Shown here one piece after another: positions 8,553 to 16,354 of a stretch of 64,000 bases of DNA. The position numbers and the translations under genes were made by a program. Where the stretch lies: positions 1,984,001 to 2,048,000 of the forward strand of contig NZ_CP129963.1 in NCBI RefSeq assembly GCF_030503615.1. The letters are read 5' to 3'. Every line of letters begins with the position of its first letter. Position 1 is the stretch's first letter. The notes beneath the pieces are model-generated. The model had not been told where the DNA came from. It ran no database searches and saw only the letters and a list, made by a program, of their open reading frames with translations. This DNA is from Sphingobacterium sp. BN32 (GTDB taxonomy: Bacteria; Bacteroidota; Bacteroidia; Sphingobacteriales; Sphingobacteriaceae).

Positions 8553-10030
8553 ATAGTGCTGTTTTTTAGTTTTATAATCTCATTGGCAACAATGCGTCCC
8601 GAAATAATCGCAGGCGGAACACCCGGACCTGGAACCGTCAACTGACCGGTGTAATATAAATTCGAGAGTCGCTTATTTCGAATTTTTGGCTTCCATACTG
8701 CAGTCTGCTTCAACGTGTTTGCTAAACCGTAGGCATTGCCGCCGTAGGCATGGTAGTCTTGCTTGAAATCCGACACACAATAACTTCTCTTATAAATAAT
8801 CTTATCATAAAGATCTGCCGTGCCGGTATGCTGCTCCAAACGCTTTAGCATCGCTCGCAGATAACGCTCGCGAGTATCTTCCGGATCGCTGATATCAATC
8901 GCTAAAGGCATCAAAAGGAATAAATTCTCCTTACCTGCCGGTGCTACATGTGGATCTGTCTTGGATGGGCAACAAGCATAGAATAAAGGCTTATCCGGCC
9001 ATTTCACATCCTCATAGATACAGGAAATATGATCATCCAGTTCATTTTCAAAAAACAGACTGTGATGCGTTAGGTTTGGAATATGCTCGTCGATTCCTAA
9101 ATAATAGATGAGACTCGACGGCGCAAAAATTCTCGTCTTCCAATATTCATCGGTATAATTCCTGTAGGCTTTTGGCAATAAGCTCTCCGTATGATGGTAA
9201 TCCGAAGAAGCAATAACCAAATCAAATTCCTCCACGACACCATCGATTCGCAGCGCACTGACTTTATCTTGTTCGACCTGTATCTCCTCAACCTGCTTAT
9301 TGAAATGAAAAGTCGCCCCTTGTTTTTCTGCAACAACACTCATCGCGCGAACCAGCTGATAAAAACCTCCAATCGGATAATGCGTTCCTAAGGCATAGCC
9401 ACCGTAGTTCATCAAGCTATATAAAGCAGGAATATCCTTGGGTGATGCGCCTAGAAAAATAACCGGAAACTCCATTAAGGTCCTTAGTTCTGCACTTTTG
9501 AAATAGCGTGCGACATAATTTCTAAAATTCGACAGCAAATCCAACTTCAATGAACTCTTGGCAATCTTCGGCGACATAAATTCAAGCCAGCTGTGTGAAG
9601 GTTTGTTCACAAACTCCTTCATGCCGATTTCATACTTAAATTTTGCCGAATCCATAAATTTACGCAGCTGTTTGCCCGCTCCTTTTTCGACAAATTCGAA
9701 CAGCTCAACCATTTCCTCAAAATCTCTCGGAACGCGCATGTTCTTCTCAGAAAATATCATCTCAAATTGCGGGTTCAGGGAAACCAGCTGAAAGAAATCT
9801 GAAGTTTGATAACCAAAGTCTGCGAAGAAACCGTCGATAATATCGGGCATCCAATACCAACTTGGCCCCATATCAAAAATAAAATTCTCTTGGGTCGAAA
9901 ATTGCCGCGCACGGCCACCCGGTTGATCATGGCGCTCATATACATGAACATCAAAGCCCGCCCTTGCAGCATATGCAGCAGCAGACAAACCTGAAAAACC
10001 AGAACCTATGACAGCAACTTTTTTCCTCAT
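8549..10030 (-). CDS. crtI: Phytoene desaturase
   Basis: A 493-residue FAD-dependent CrtI-type desaturase. The N-terminal dinucleotide-binding motif is VIGSGFSGLSAAAYAARAG, and the C-terminal CrtI signature around YYTGQLTVPGPGVPPAIISG is intact. It introduces double bases of conjugation into phytoene, typically yielding lycopene. Its start overlaps the MarR gene stop by 4 bp (ATGA), and its stop overlaps the crtB start by 4 bp, so translation of MarR, CrtI and CrtB is likely coupled. Confidence 0.95.
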   Translation of the reverse strand: MRKKVAVIGSGFSGLSAAAYAARAGFDVHVYERHDQPGGRARQFSTQENFIFDMGPSWYWMPDIIDGFFADFGYQTSDFFQLVSLNPQFEMIFSEKNMRVPRDFEEMVELFEFVEKGAGKQLRKFMDSAKFKYEIGMKEFVNKPSHSWLEFMSPKIAKSSLKLDLLSNFRNYVARYFKSAELRTLMEFPVIFLGASPKDIPALYSLMNYGGYALGTHYPIGGFYQLVRAMSVVAEKQGATFHFNKQVEEIQVEQDKVSALRIDGVVEEFDLVIASSDYHHTESLLPKAYRNYTDEYWKTRIFAPSSLIYYLGIDEHIPNLTHHSLFFENELDDHISCIYEDVKWPDKPLFYACCPSKTDPHVAPAGKENLFLLMPLAIDISDPEDTRERYLRAMLKRLEQHTGTADLYDKIIYKRSYCVSDFKQDYHAYGGNAYGLANTLKQTAVWKPKIRNKRLSNLYYTGQLTVPGPGVPPAIISGRIVANEIIKLKNSTI

Positions 10031-10689
10031 CGTTTTTTACTTTTAACTCCTTCGTTTAATAAATGCTCACTATCGATTTGCTTATCGTAAATCGCTAAAT
10101 GGAACACATCCAACTTGTCCAGCAAACGGATCAATTCCAACTTTTCCTTGCTCGTGAGGTTACCCGTCACAATATCCGAAGCCATACGAATCTTATCCAT
10201 CTGTTGCTCCAGCACTGCTATTCCCTTCTCACTAATTCTCAATACCTTACTCCTTTTATCGGTCGAAGAGTTGAATTGTTCCACCCAGCCCTGCGCAATC
10301 AACCTATTGATAATCAGTATTCCACTCGGCTTCTCATGCACATTTTTCTTAATAAGATCCATCTTCGTCATCTCACCAAAAGATTTCAACGTAATGAGAT
10401 AAATAAAATCGTCCTGTGACGTAAAATCTGACCCATGTATCGCAGACTTCGAATAACTCTTCGCATATCGCCCCATATGGACCAATAAAGTGTTGATTAC
10501 GCTCTCCGCACTTCTACCTTTCTCCTTCCCTTCCCATTCCACATCCGGCAGCTCTTCAACTTTTGCATTTCTATCAACAAGCCAGTCGATAAACCCCTCT
10601 GTATCCCTTGTATATATTTCATCCAACTGAACCTCCGCCTCAAAATCTTCAAGAAGCGCAATCATATCTTTTAAAATATTGTATTTCAT
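10027..10689 (-). CDS. MarR-family transcriptional regulator heading the carotenoid operon
   Basis: A 220-residue protein with a winged-helix domain at about 110-180 (YLITLKSFGEMTKMDLIKKN, then RLIAQGWVEQ and the wing with SSTDKRSKVLRISEKG). This fits MarR/SlyA regulators, though the 70-residue N-terminal extension is longer than usual. It is the first gene of the crt operon and overlaps crtI by 4 bp. A perfect 7-bp inverted repeat 10-29 bp upstream of its start is a candidate autoregulatory operator, so it probably controls pigment synthesis. The ligand is unknown. Confidence 0.87.
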   Translation of the reverse strand: MKYNILKDMIALLEDFEAEVQLDEIYTRDTEGFIDWLVDRNAKVEELPDVEWEGKEKGRSAESVINTLLVHMGRYAKSYSKSAIHGSDFTSQDDFIYLITLKSFGEMTKMDLIKKNVHEKPSGILIINRLIAQGWVEQFNSSTDKRSKVLRISEKGIAVLEQQMDKIRMASDIVTGNLTSKEKLELIRLLDKLDVFHLAIYDKQIDSEHLLNEGVKSKKR

Positions 10690-10698
10690 TTCGAATTA

Positions 10699-10718
10699 AT
10701 AGTATGTAAATATACTAT
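10699..10718 (-). promoter_or_regulatory. Inverted repeat, candidate MarR operator
   Basis: ATAGTAT-N6-ATACTAT has perfect 7-bp arms (10699-10705 and 10712-10718) just upstream of the MarR start. On the minus strand the centre reads TATATTTA, close to the Bacteroidota -7 consensus TAnnTTTG, so a bound regulator would cover the promoter. Confidence 0.55.
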
Positions 10719-10872
10719 AAAAATTTAAATAAAGTATTTTATTAAACTATATTTTAGATTTTAGATATAAGTTTTTAGATTTAAGACCCCTGAAAATGGC
10801 TCTCTTTATTGCCTTATTTATACTTGCATCTGAACTTCTTCGACTCCTATGCTTTTCACACCCCTTGTAGTT

Positions 10873-10942
10873 CCCAATCAAAGCCCTTCCAGAGCGGCTT
10901 TGATTGGGTTATACATTGGGTTTACATTGGGTTTGAAAGGGG
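10873..10942. repeat. Hairpin with TTGGGTTTGAAAGGGG tail
   Basis: A perfect 13-bp stem (10873-10885 with 10896-10908, CCCAATCAAAGCC/GGCTTTGATTGGG) is followed by a tail repeating ATTGGGTTTACATTGGG and ending TTTGAAAGGGG. Related elements with different stem sequences lie at 31378-31457 and 47436-47511. Confidence 0.75.
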
Positions 10943-11104
10943 AGTAAGTAGTACTTAGTATTATTAGTAGACATTAGATATAAGACATTAGAAATTAGAC
11001 TCGATCAAGGTCATCCTTTCATCCTTATTTTCCTGGTTCGGAAAATAGTATTTAGTAGTTAGTAGTTAGTAGTTAGTATTTAGTATTTAGACCTAGGGCG
11101 CAAG

Positions 11105-11203
11105 ATCCTGCCAATCCTTTCATCCTTCCTTTCCTGGTTCAAGACAACTCATCTGAAATACTGTTTGTCTTTGAACCAAGAAGGGTGAAAGGATTGGCAG
11201 GAT
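11105..11203. repeat. Long palindrome (CCTTTCCTGG family), copy 2
   Basis: The outer arms are 17 bp and perfect (11105-11121 with 11187-11203). Inner arms GGTTCAAGACAA (11136-11147) and TTGTCTTTGAACC (11165-11177) pair with one bulge. Left-half sequence matches 5306-5347, but the paired portions differ from that copy. Confidence 0.8.
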
Positions 11204-11271
11204 ATTTTGTCTTTGAACTAAGAAAGAAAGGATTTTAGGATGACCATGATCCGGTGTAACTATTATCAAAT

Positions 11272-11299
11272 AAAAATGGCGACTATCTCTAGCCGCCAT
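11272..11299 (-). terminator. lysA terminator
   Basis: On the minus strand the hairpin ATGGCGgCTA/TAGtCGCCAT is followed by TTTTTATTT. The 24-bp stem-loop is identical to the clpB terminator. Confidence 0.8.
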
Positions 11300-11382
11300 A
11301 CTAATATCTGATATCTGATGTCTGATATCTATACCCCGCCATACTCTAATATCTGATATCTTATGTCTAATATCTAAGACTA

Positions 11383-12546
11383 CTAAATACTATTAGAAAA
11401 TACATACCTTATTTCTTCTCTCAGATTGTACTTAGAAGCCATCACCTCGCCGTAGGCACCTGCCGTGCGGATAGCGATCAGATCTCCTCTTTGGGATACG
11501 GGTAGTGTCACTTCCTTGCCAAAGCAGTCAGAACTCTCGCAAATAGGACCTACGACATCGTAGTTCAATTCGCTAGTTTCTGTTGCGACGCCAAGGCGTT
11601 CAATTTTATGGTAAGCCTGATATAGGGCTGGACGCATCAATTCGGTCATACCGGCGTCGAGGATCAAGAAATTCTTCTTTACGCCACTTTTGCTATATAG
11701 TACACGGCTCACTAAGGATCCGGACTGCGCTACTAGCGCACGCCCTAATTCGAAGTGTACCTCTTGCTGTGGCGTACGTTCTAGAAACTTATCGAAGACG
11801 TCGAAATAAGCTTCGAAATCAGGATAAGGGTTTTCATCAGGATGATGGTAGTCCACACCTAGTCCGCCTCCAACATTCAATATCTTGATGCTGGTTCCGC
11901 GCTCTTCAAACCAATTCTTCCACTCATTGACTTTCACGCATAAACTCTTGAATACATTCATATCTGTGATTTGGGACCCTACATGGAAGTGAAGGCCTAC
12001 TAAATCAACGTTTTTACAATCTCTAAGGACAGAAGCAGCCTGCTCTAGCTCCGAATTTGGAACTCCAAATTTATTCTCATCCAGTCCTGTTGTGATATAA
12101 TGATGTGTATGCGCATCTACATTCGGGTTGATTCTTAAGGAAACATTCGCGCGCTCGCCTAAATCGGCAGCCAGCTCGTCGATTACCTGAAGTTCTTCGA
12201 TTGACTCAACGTTGAATGCGAAAATCTGATGCTTAAGCGCCATCTTGATTTCCTTGTCAGACTTCCCTACTCCTGCGAATGTAATCTTATCGGCCGGGAA
12301 GCCCATATCAATCGACTTCTGAACCTCATTACCCGACACACAGTCTGCACCAAAGCCTACGGCCTGAATTGCAGACAGTAACGTATCATTAAAGTTAGCT
12401 TTTAACGCATAGTGAATATGGAAACCACGCTTATCGGCAGCAAGTTTCGCTGCCTGTAAAGTGCGATCTAGAAGCTCTAAATCATAATAATAAAATGGAG
12501 TTTCAAATTGCGATAAACGGTCTAGGCTAATTTTATTTATTTGCAT
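11383..12546 (-). CDS. lysA: Diaminopimelate decarboxylase
   Basis: A 387-residue fold-type III PLP enzyme. The PLP lysine is in HYALKAN near residue 48; HVGSQI, GGGLGVDYH and GPICESSD, which form the PLP and substrate pocket, are all present. It removes CO2 from meso-diaminopimelate to give L-lysine. It lies 10 bp downstream of lysC on the minus strand and forms a two-gene lysine unit. Its stop codon merges with a TAGTA/TAGA heptad array. Confidence 0.95.
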   Translation of the reverse strand: MQINKISLDRLSQFETPFYYYDLELLDRTLQAAKLAADKRGFHIHYALKANFNDTLLSAIQAVGFGADCVSGNEVQKSIDMGFPADKITFAGVGKSDKEIKMALKHQIFAFNVESIEELQVIDELAADLGERANVSLRINPNVDAHTHHYITTGLDENKFGVPNSELEQAASVLRDCKNVDLVGLHFHVGSQITDMNVFKSLCVKVNEWKNWFEERGTSIKILNVGGGLGVDYHHPDENPYPDFEAYFDVFDKFLERTPQQEVHFELGRALVAQSGSLVSRVLYSKSGVKKNFLILDAGMTELMRPALYQAYHKIERLGVATETSELNYDVVGPICESSDCFGKEVTLPVSQRGDLIAIRTAGAYGEVMASKYNLREEIRYVFSNSI

Positions 12547-12556
12547 TTTCTATCTA

Positions 12557-13870
12557 TTAAAACAATCTATTGTGTAAAGAACGTAAAGCCTCAGTTTTAT
12601 GTTCTGAATTCAATAGAATCGACACATTATAATCTGAACCACCATAAGAAATCATACGCACCGGCAAATGCTTAACAGCGTCTAATACGCGAGCGGCATA
12701 ACCGTGGGTATTAGCTCCAAAGTCGCCAACAATACATACGATCGTTTGATCTCTATCTACGCTTACCGTTCCGAAGTCCTCCACTTCGCGGATGATATCC
12801 TCTAGATTCCGGGTATCATCAATCGATAAGGATACAGCCACTTCCGACGTTGTAATCATATCGATCGGCGTTTTATACCGCTCAAATATTTCGAAGATCT
12901 TGCGTAAGAAACCATAGGCCAACAACATGCGGGACGAATGAATATGTATAGCTGTAATTTCATCTTTTGCAGCAATTGCGCGGATAGCACCTTTCTGTCC
13001 GCCATCTTTAGAAATCAGCGTACCTGCAGCTTTCGGATCCATGGTGTTCAACAGGCGTACCGGTACATTGTACTTCTGTGCCGGGAATACTGACTGTGGA
13101 TGTAAAATTTTCGCACCGAAATAGGCAAGCTCTGCCGCCTCATCGAAGCTTAAGTTTGCAATTGGCGTCGTACCTTTTACAACTCTCGGATCGTTATTGT
13201 GCATACCATCGATATCCGTCCAAATCTGAACTTCATCAGCCTGGATAGCTGCGCCGATAAGCGATGCGGTATAATCAGACCCTCCACGACGTAGGTTGTC
13301 GATTTCCCCAAACGCATTTCGGCAAATATAACCTTGCGTAATGAATAGTGTATTGTCAGGGTGGTTCGCTAAAATAGCACTCAATTTTTCATTGATAAAT
13401 GGAACAACAGGCTCATTGTCTTCATCGATCTTCATAAAGTCCAATGCTGGCAACAAGACCGATTTAACACCAATTTCCTCCAAATGAAAGTGCCATAAGG
13501 TGGTTGACATCAATTCACCCTGCGCTAAGATTACCTTCTCTTCAACTGGCGTAAATAAGTCATTTGATAAAGAAGCAATTAAATTAAAGTGATAATCGAT
13601 TAATTCCTTACCGTTCTTATATCCGTTCTCTGTGCTGAAGAGTTCCTTTATTAACGATTCGTACTTATCCTTATGAGCGACGATCAACTGTTTGGCCTCG
13701 TCCTTCTTACCTGCTAAGTAAGCTTTTCCGATTTCAACCAATGCATTAGTGGTTCCAGCGACTGCTGAAAGCACGACGATCTGACGCTCTGATGGGTCCA
13801 CGATTTCGAGTAGACCTTTGATACGCTCAGCACTTCCTACGGATGTTCCTCCGAACTTAAGAATTTTCAT
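12557..13870 (-). CDS. lysC: Aspartate kinase (monofunctional)
   Basis: A 437-residue protein with the kinase motif KFGGTSVGS at residues 4-12, RRGGSDYTASLIGAA near 195-209, and two C-terminal ACT-type regulatory domains (about 300-437). It has no homoserine dehydrogenase domain. It phosphorylates L-aspartate at the entry to lysine, threonine and methionine synthesis; feedback by lysine is likely given its pairing with lysA, but the sequence alone does not prove it. A terminator separates it from serA upstream, so lysC-lysA should have its own promoter. Confidence 0.95.
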   Translation of the reverse strand: MKILKFGGTSVGSAERIKGLLEIVDPSERQIVVLSAVAGTTNALVEIGKAYLAGKKDEAKQLIVAHKDKYESLIKELFSTENGYKNGKELIDYHFNLIASLSNDLFTPVEEKVILAQGELMSTTLWHFHLEEIGVKSVLLPALDFMKIDEDNEPVVPFINEKLSAILANHPDNTLFITQGYICRNAFGEIDNLRRGGSDYTASLIGAAIQADEVQIWTDIDGMHNNDPRVVKGTTPIANLSFDEAAELAYFGAKILHPQSVFPAQKYNVPVRLLNTMDPKAAGTLISKDGGQKGAIRAIAAKDEITAIHIHSSRMLLAYGFLRKIFEIFERYKTPIDMITTSEVAVSLSIDDTRNLEDIIREVEDFGTVSVDRDQTIVCIVGDFGANTHGYAARVLDAVKHLPVRMISYGGSDYNVSILLNSEHKTEALRSLHNRLF

Positions 13871-13925
13871 ATCTCTGTAATTTAACTTTGTTTTTTGCGG
13901 GTGTGAATATAAGGATTAATCACAT

Positions 13926-13967
13926 AAAAAAAAGCGGCACAATCGCATTTAATCGCTTTTGTGCCGC
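13926..13967 (-). terminator. serA terminator
   Basis: On the minus strand, GCGGCACAA (13959-13967 side) pairs perfectly with TTGTGCCGC (13934-13942 side), followed by eight T. It ends the serC-serA unit before lysC. Confidence 0.88.
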
Positions 13968-13987
13968 ATATCATTTTTGCGGAAGAA

Positions 13988-14935
13988 TTACTTCTTCAGG
14001 TTTTCTATCAATAGTGTTGCAAGTTCCTCACCAATTCGCTCCTGCGCTTCGTTGGTTGCTGCACCAATATGCGGTGTCAACGATATCTTCGGATGGGTCA
14101 GAATTTCAACGCGTGGCGTAGGCTCATCATCATAAACGTCCAAGCCTGCAAATGCTACTTTGCCAGTGTTCAAGGCATCGACTAAGGCTAACTCATCGAC
14201 AACACCTCCACGAGATGCATTTACGATGCCCACTCCATCTTTCAAGATTTCAAACTCTTCTTTTCCGATAACCGGTTTGTCCGTAAATGGTACGTGTAGC
14301 GAAATAAAGTCAGACTCACGTAAAACCGTTTCTATATCAGCTTGCTTCACAGGAACTTCAACCTGAATATCGCCAGAAAGATTTAAGGTTAAAGACATCG
14401 GTCCTTCGAAAAGATCCGAATAGATGACATTCATTCCTAAACCCAAACCAATCTTTGCAGTTTCGCGACCGATACGTCCAAATCCAACAACACCCAAGGT
14501 CTTGCCTTGCAATTCGGAACCAGCGCCGTAAGCTTTCTTCAAGGCTCCAAATTTAGTAGCGCCGGCAACCGGCATCTGACGGTTGGAGTCGTACAAGAAA
14601 CGAACACCATTTAAAAGGTGCGCGAATACTAATTCAGCAACAGAATGTGATGATGCTGCAGGTGTGTTGACAACCGTGATGCCTTTCGAGCGTGCATAAT
14701 CCACGTCGATATTGTCCATCCCGACTCCACCACGACCGATCACCTTGATGTTCGGGCAAAGGTCAATCAGCTCTTGTCTCAGTTTAGTTGCGCTACGAAC
14801 CGTAACAGCGTCGTAGTTATTTAAGCGTGTTGCTAATTCTTCTTGTGGAATATGTACAGTATCCACCTCAAAGCCAGCAGCCTCTAATATTTGTTTACCG
14901 ATAGGATCGATCCCATCGTTTGCTAAAATTCTCAT
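13988..14935 (-). CDS. serA: D-3-phosphoglycerate dehydrogenase
   Basis: A 315-residue short-form D-hydroxyacid dehydrogenase. I start it at MRILANDGID (14935); the ATG at 14962 would add nine residues overlapping serC. The NAD motif is GVVGFGRIGRETA, and the catalytic triad is represented by RGG near residue 230, the acid region DVYDDEP, and H in TPHIGAAT. There is no C-terminal ACT domain, so the serine feedback site of the long enzymes is missing. It opens the serine pathway together with serC, seven bases upstream on the same strand. Confidence 0.94.
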   Translation of the reverse strand: MRILANDGIDPIGKQILEAAGFEVDTVHIPQEELATRLNNYDAVTVRSATKLRQELIDLCPNIKVIGRGGVGMDNIDVDYARSKGITVVNTPAASSHSVAELVFAHLLNGVRFLYDSNRQMPVAGATKFGALKKAYGAGSELQGKTLGVVGFGRIGRETAKIGLGLGMNVIYSDLFEGPMSLTLNLSGDIQVEVPVKQADIETVLRESDFISLHVPFTDKPVIGKEEFEILKDGVGIVNASRGGVVDELALVDALNTGKVAFAGLDVYDDEPTPRVEILTHPKISLTPHIGAATNEAQERIGEELATLLIENLKK

Positions 14936-14942
14936 TAATTTA

Positions 14943-16010
14943 TTATTTGTGCGTTTCTTCAAATTCTCTCATCGCGTCAACCAATGCATTGATTGAACTG
15001 ATCGTTAATGCGTTGTAGATGGACGCTCTAAATCCACCAACAGAACGGTGACCTTTAATTCCTATCAATCCACGCTCTTTAGCAAGTTCTAAGAACGCTG
15101 CTTCTAAGTCAGGATTTTCCATAACGAACGTTACGTTCATGCGCGAGCGATCTTCTAGGTTCGCTGTTCCTTTGAAGAATGGGTTACGGTCGATTTCATC
15201 GTAAAGCGTACGCGCTTTAATGATATTTTCTTGTTCGATAACCTCTACTCCTCCTTTTGCTTTTAACCAACGTAGGTTCAACATAGAAACATAGATGGAG
15301 AACACTGGAGGGGTATTATACATAGATCCCGCTTTTGCGTGGGCCTCATACTCAAAAATTGTTGGGATTGTGCGTCCCGATTTACCGAATAGCTCATCTT
15401 TGATGATTACCAGTGTAACCCCCGCAGGACCCATATTCTTCTGAGCGCCAGCATAGATTAAATCATATTCTGAGACATCGATTTTTCTGCTTAAAATATC
15501 AGAGGACATATCAACAACAACAGGCAGGTTTGTTCGAGGCGTTTCGAACACCTCTGTTCCGTAAATGGTGTTGTTAGACGTGAAATGGAAATAAGCAGCG
15601 TCCGCCGGAATGCTATAGTCCTTTGGAATGTAAGTGTAATTCTTATCGCTCGAGGAGGCTACAATCTCAACTTGTCCAAGTTTTTTTGCTTCTTTAGCGG
15701 CTTTGGTCGCCCAAACTCCCGTGTCTAAATAAGCTGCTTTCCCTCCTTCTGGCAATAAGTTCATCGGAACCATTGCGAATTGCTGGCTTGCTCCTCCTTG
15801 TAAAAACAGAATGGAATATCCCTGCGGTACATTAAGTAACTCGCGAACTAATCGCTCCGTCTCAACGACAACCGCCTCAAACTCCTTCGAGCGGTGGGAT
15901 ACCTCTAAAATGGAAAGTCCAGTTCCATTAAAGTCCAACACTGCTTTTGAAGCTTCTTCAAAGACTTCCTTTGGTAAAATACAAGGGCCTGCTCCGAAAT
16001 TGTGTTTCAT
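14943..16010 (-). CDS. serC: Phosphoserine aminotransferase
   Basis: A 355-residue fold-type I PLP enzyme. The PLP lysine is in [13 protein letters not shown] near residue 197; the N-terminal [10 protein letters not shown] and C-terminal [15 protein letters not shown] are typical for SerC. It transaminates 3-phosphohydroxypyruvate to phosphoserine and can also serve pyridoxal phosphate synthesis. It is the first gene of serC-serA; a TACCTTTG box lies 73 bp upstream. Confidence 0.96.
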   Translation of the reverse strand: MKHNFGAGPCILPKEVFEEASKAVLDFNGTGLSILEVSHRSKEFEAVVVETERLVRELLNVPQGYSILFLQGGASQQFAMVPMNLLPEGGKAAYLDTGVWATKAAKEAKKLGQVEIVASSSDKNYTYIPKDYSIPADAAYFHFTSNNTIYGTEVFETPRTNLPVVVDMSSDILSRKIDVSEYDLIYAGAQKNMGPAGVTLVIIKDELFGKSGRTIPTIFEYEAHAKAGSMYNTPPVFSIYVSMLNLRWLKAKGGVEVIEQENIIKARTLYDEIDRNPFFKGTANLEDRSRMNVTFVMENPDLEAAFLELAKERGLIGIKGHRSVGGFRASIYNALTISSINALVDAMREFEETHK

Positions 16011-16354
16011 TATTTTCTAGTAAAGTGTTTAAAATAAGGTTATTAAAACAAGCTCAATCGTTTGCTTTAACTTTTGAATGCCCAAAGGTAAAATATTTTT
16101 GAAATTTTCTAAAACAAAAACCGTATTTGTTTAGAATATGACAATATTTGTTAAATTTCAATGACATATTATCATCGTTACTCCCCTAATTCCGTGATTT
16201 CACGATTGGTAAAAACAACTAACATTTCAGTGGAAATGTGGATATTTTTAACGGCTTTAAAAGTGGTTTTTGGACGAAATTTTGTGTATATTCGCCAGCT
16301 ATGTGTCTATATTTATAACAGGCACTTTTTTAGTTTTATCGAAACCACAAAATA
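16011..16354. promoter_or_regulatory. Divergent intergenic region serC / gyrA
   Basis: An AT-rich 344-bp gap with no credible gene. On the minus strand TACCTTTG (16083-16090) matches the Bacteroidota -7 consensus and suits serC; a TTTG lies 24 bp further upstream, a little far for a standard -33. For gyrA a weaker box, TATATTCG (16286-16293), is visible. No riboswitch or repeat was recognised. Confidence 0.5.

Larger units (their letters stand above)
10735..11382. repeat. Composite repeat island 2
   Basis: This gap of about 650 bp holds no gene. Modules in order are: plus-strand TAGA heptads (about 10748-10786), a hairpin-plus-tail element (10873-10942), mixed TAGTA and TAGA heptads (10944-11000), TAGTANT heptads (11046-11095), a palindrome (11105-11203), the lysA terminator hairpin (11276-11299), and minus-strand heptads running back to the lysA stop (11300-11382). 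The last part is a near-identical inverted copy of 5138-5259. Confidence 0.85.

Noticed and set aside
13870..13925. Lysine riboswitch upstream of lysC
   Set aside because: The gap to the serA terminator is about 55 bp, too short for a lysine riboswitch, and no matching core was seen.
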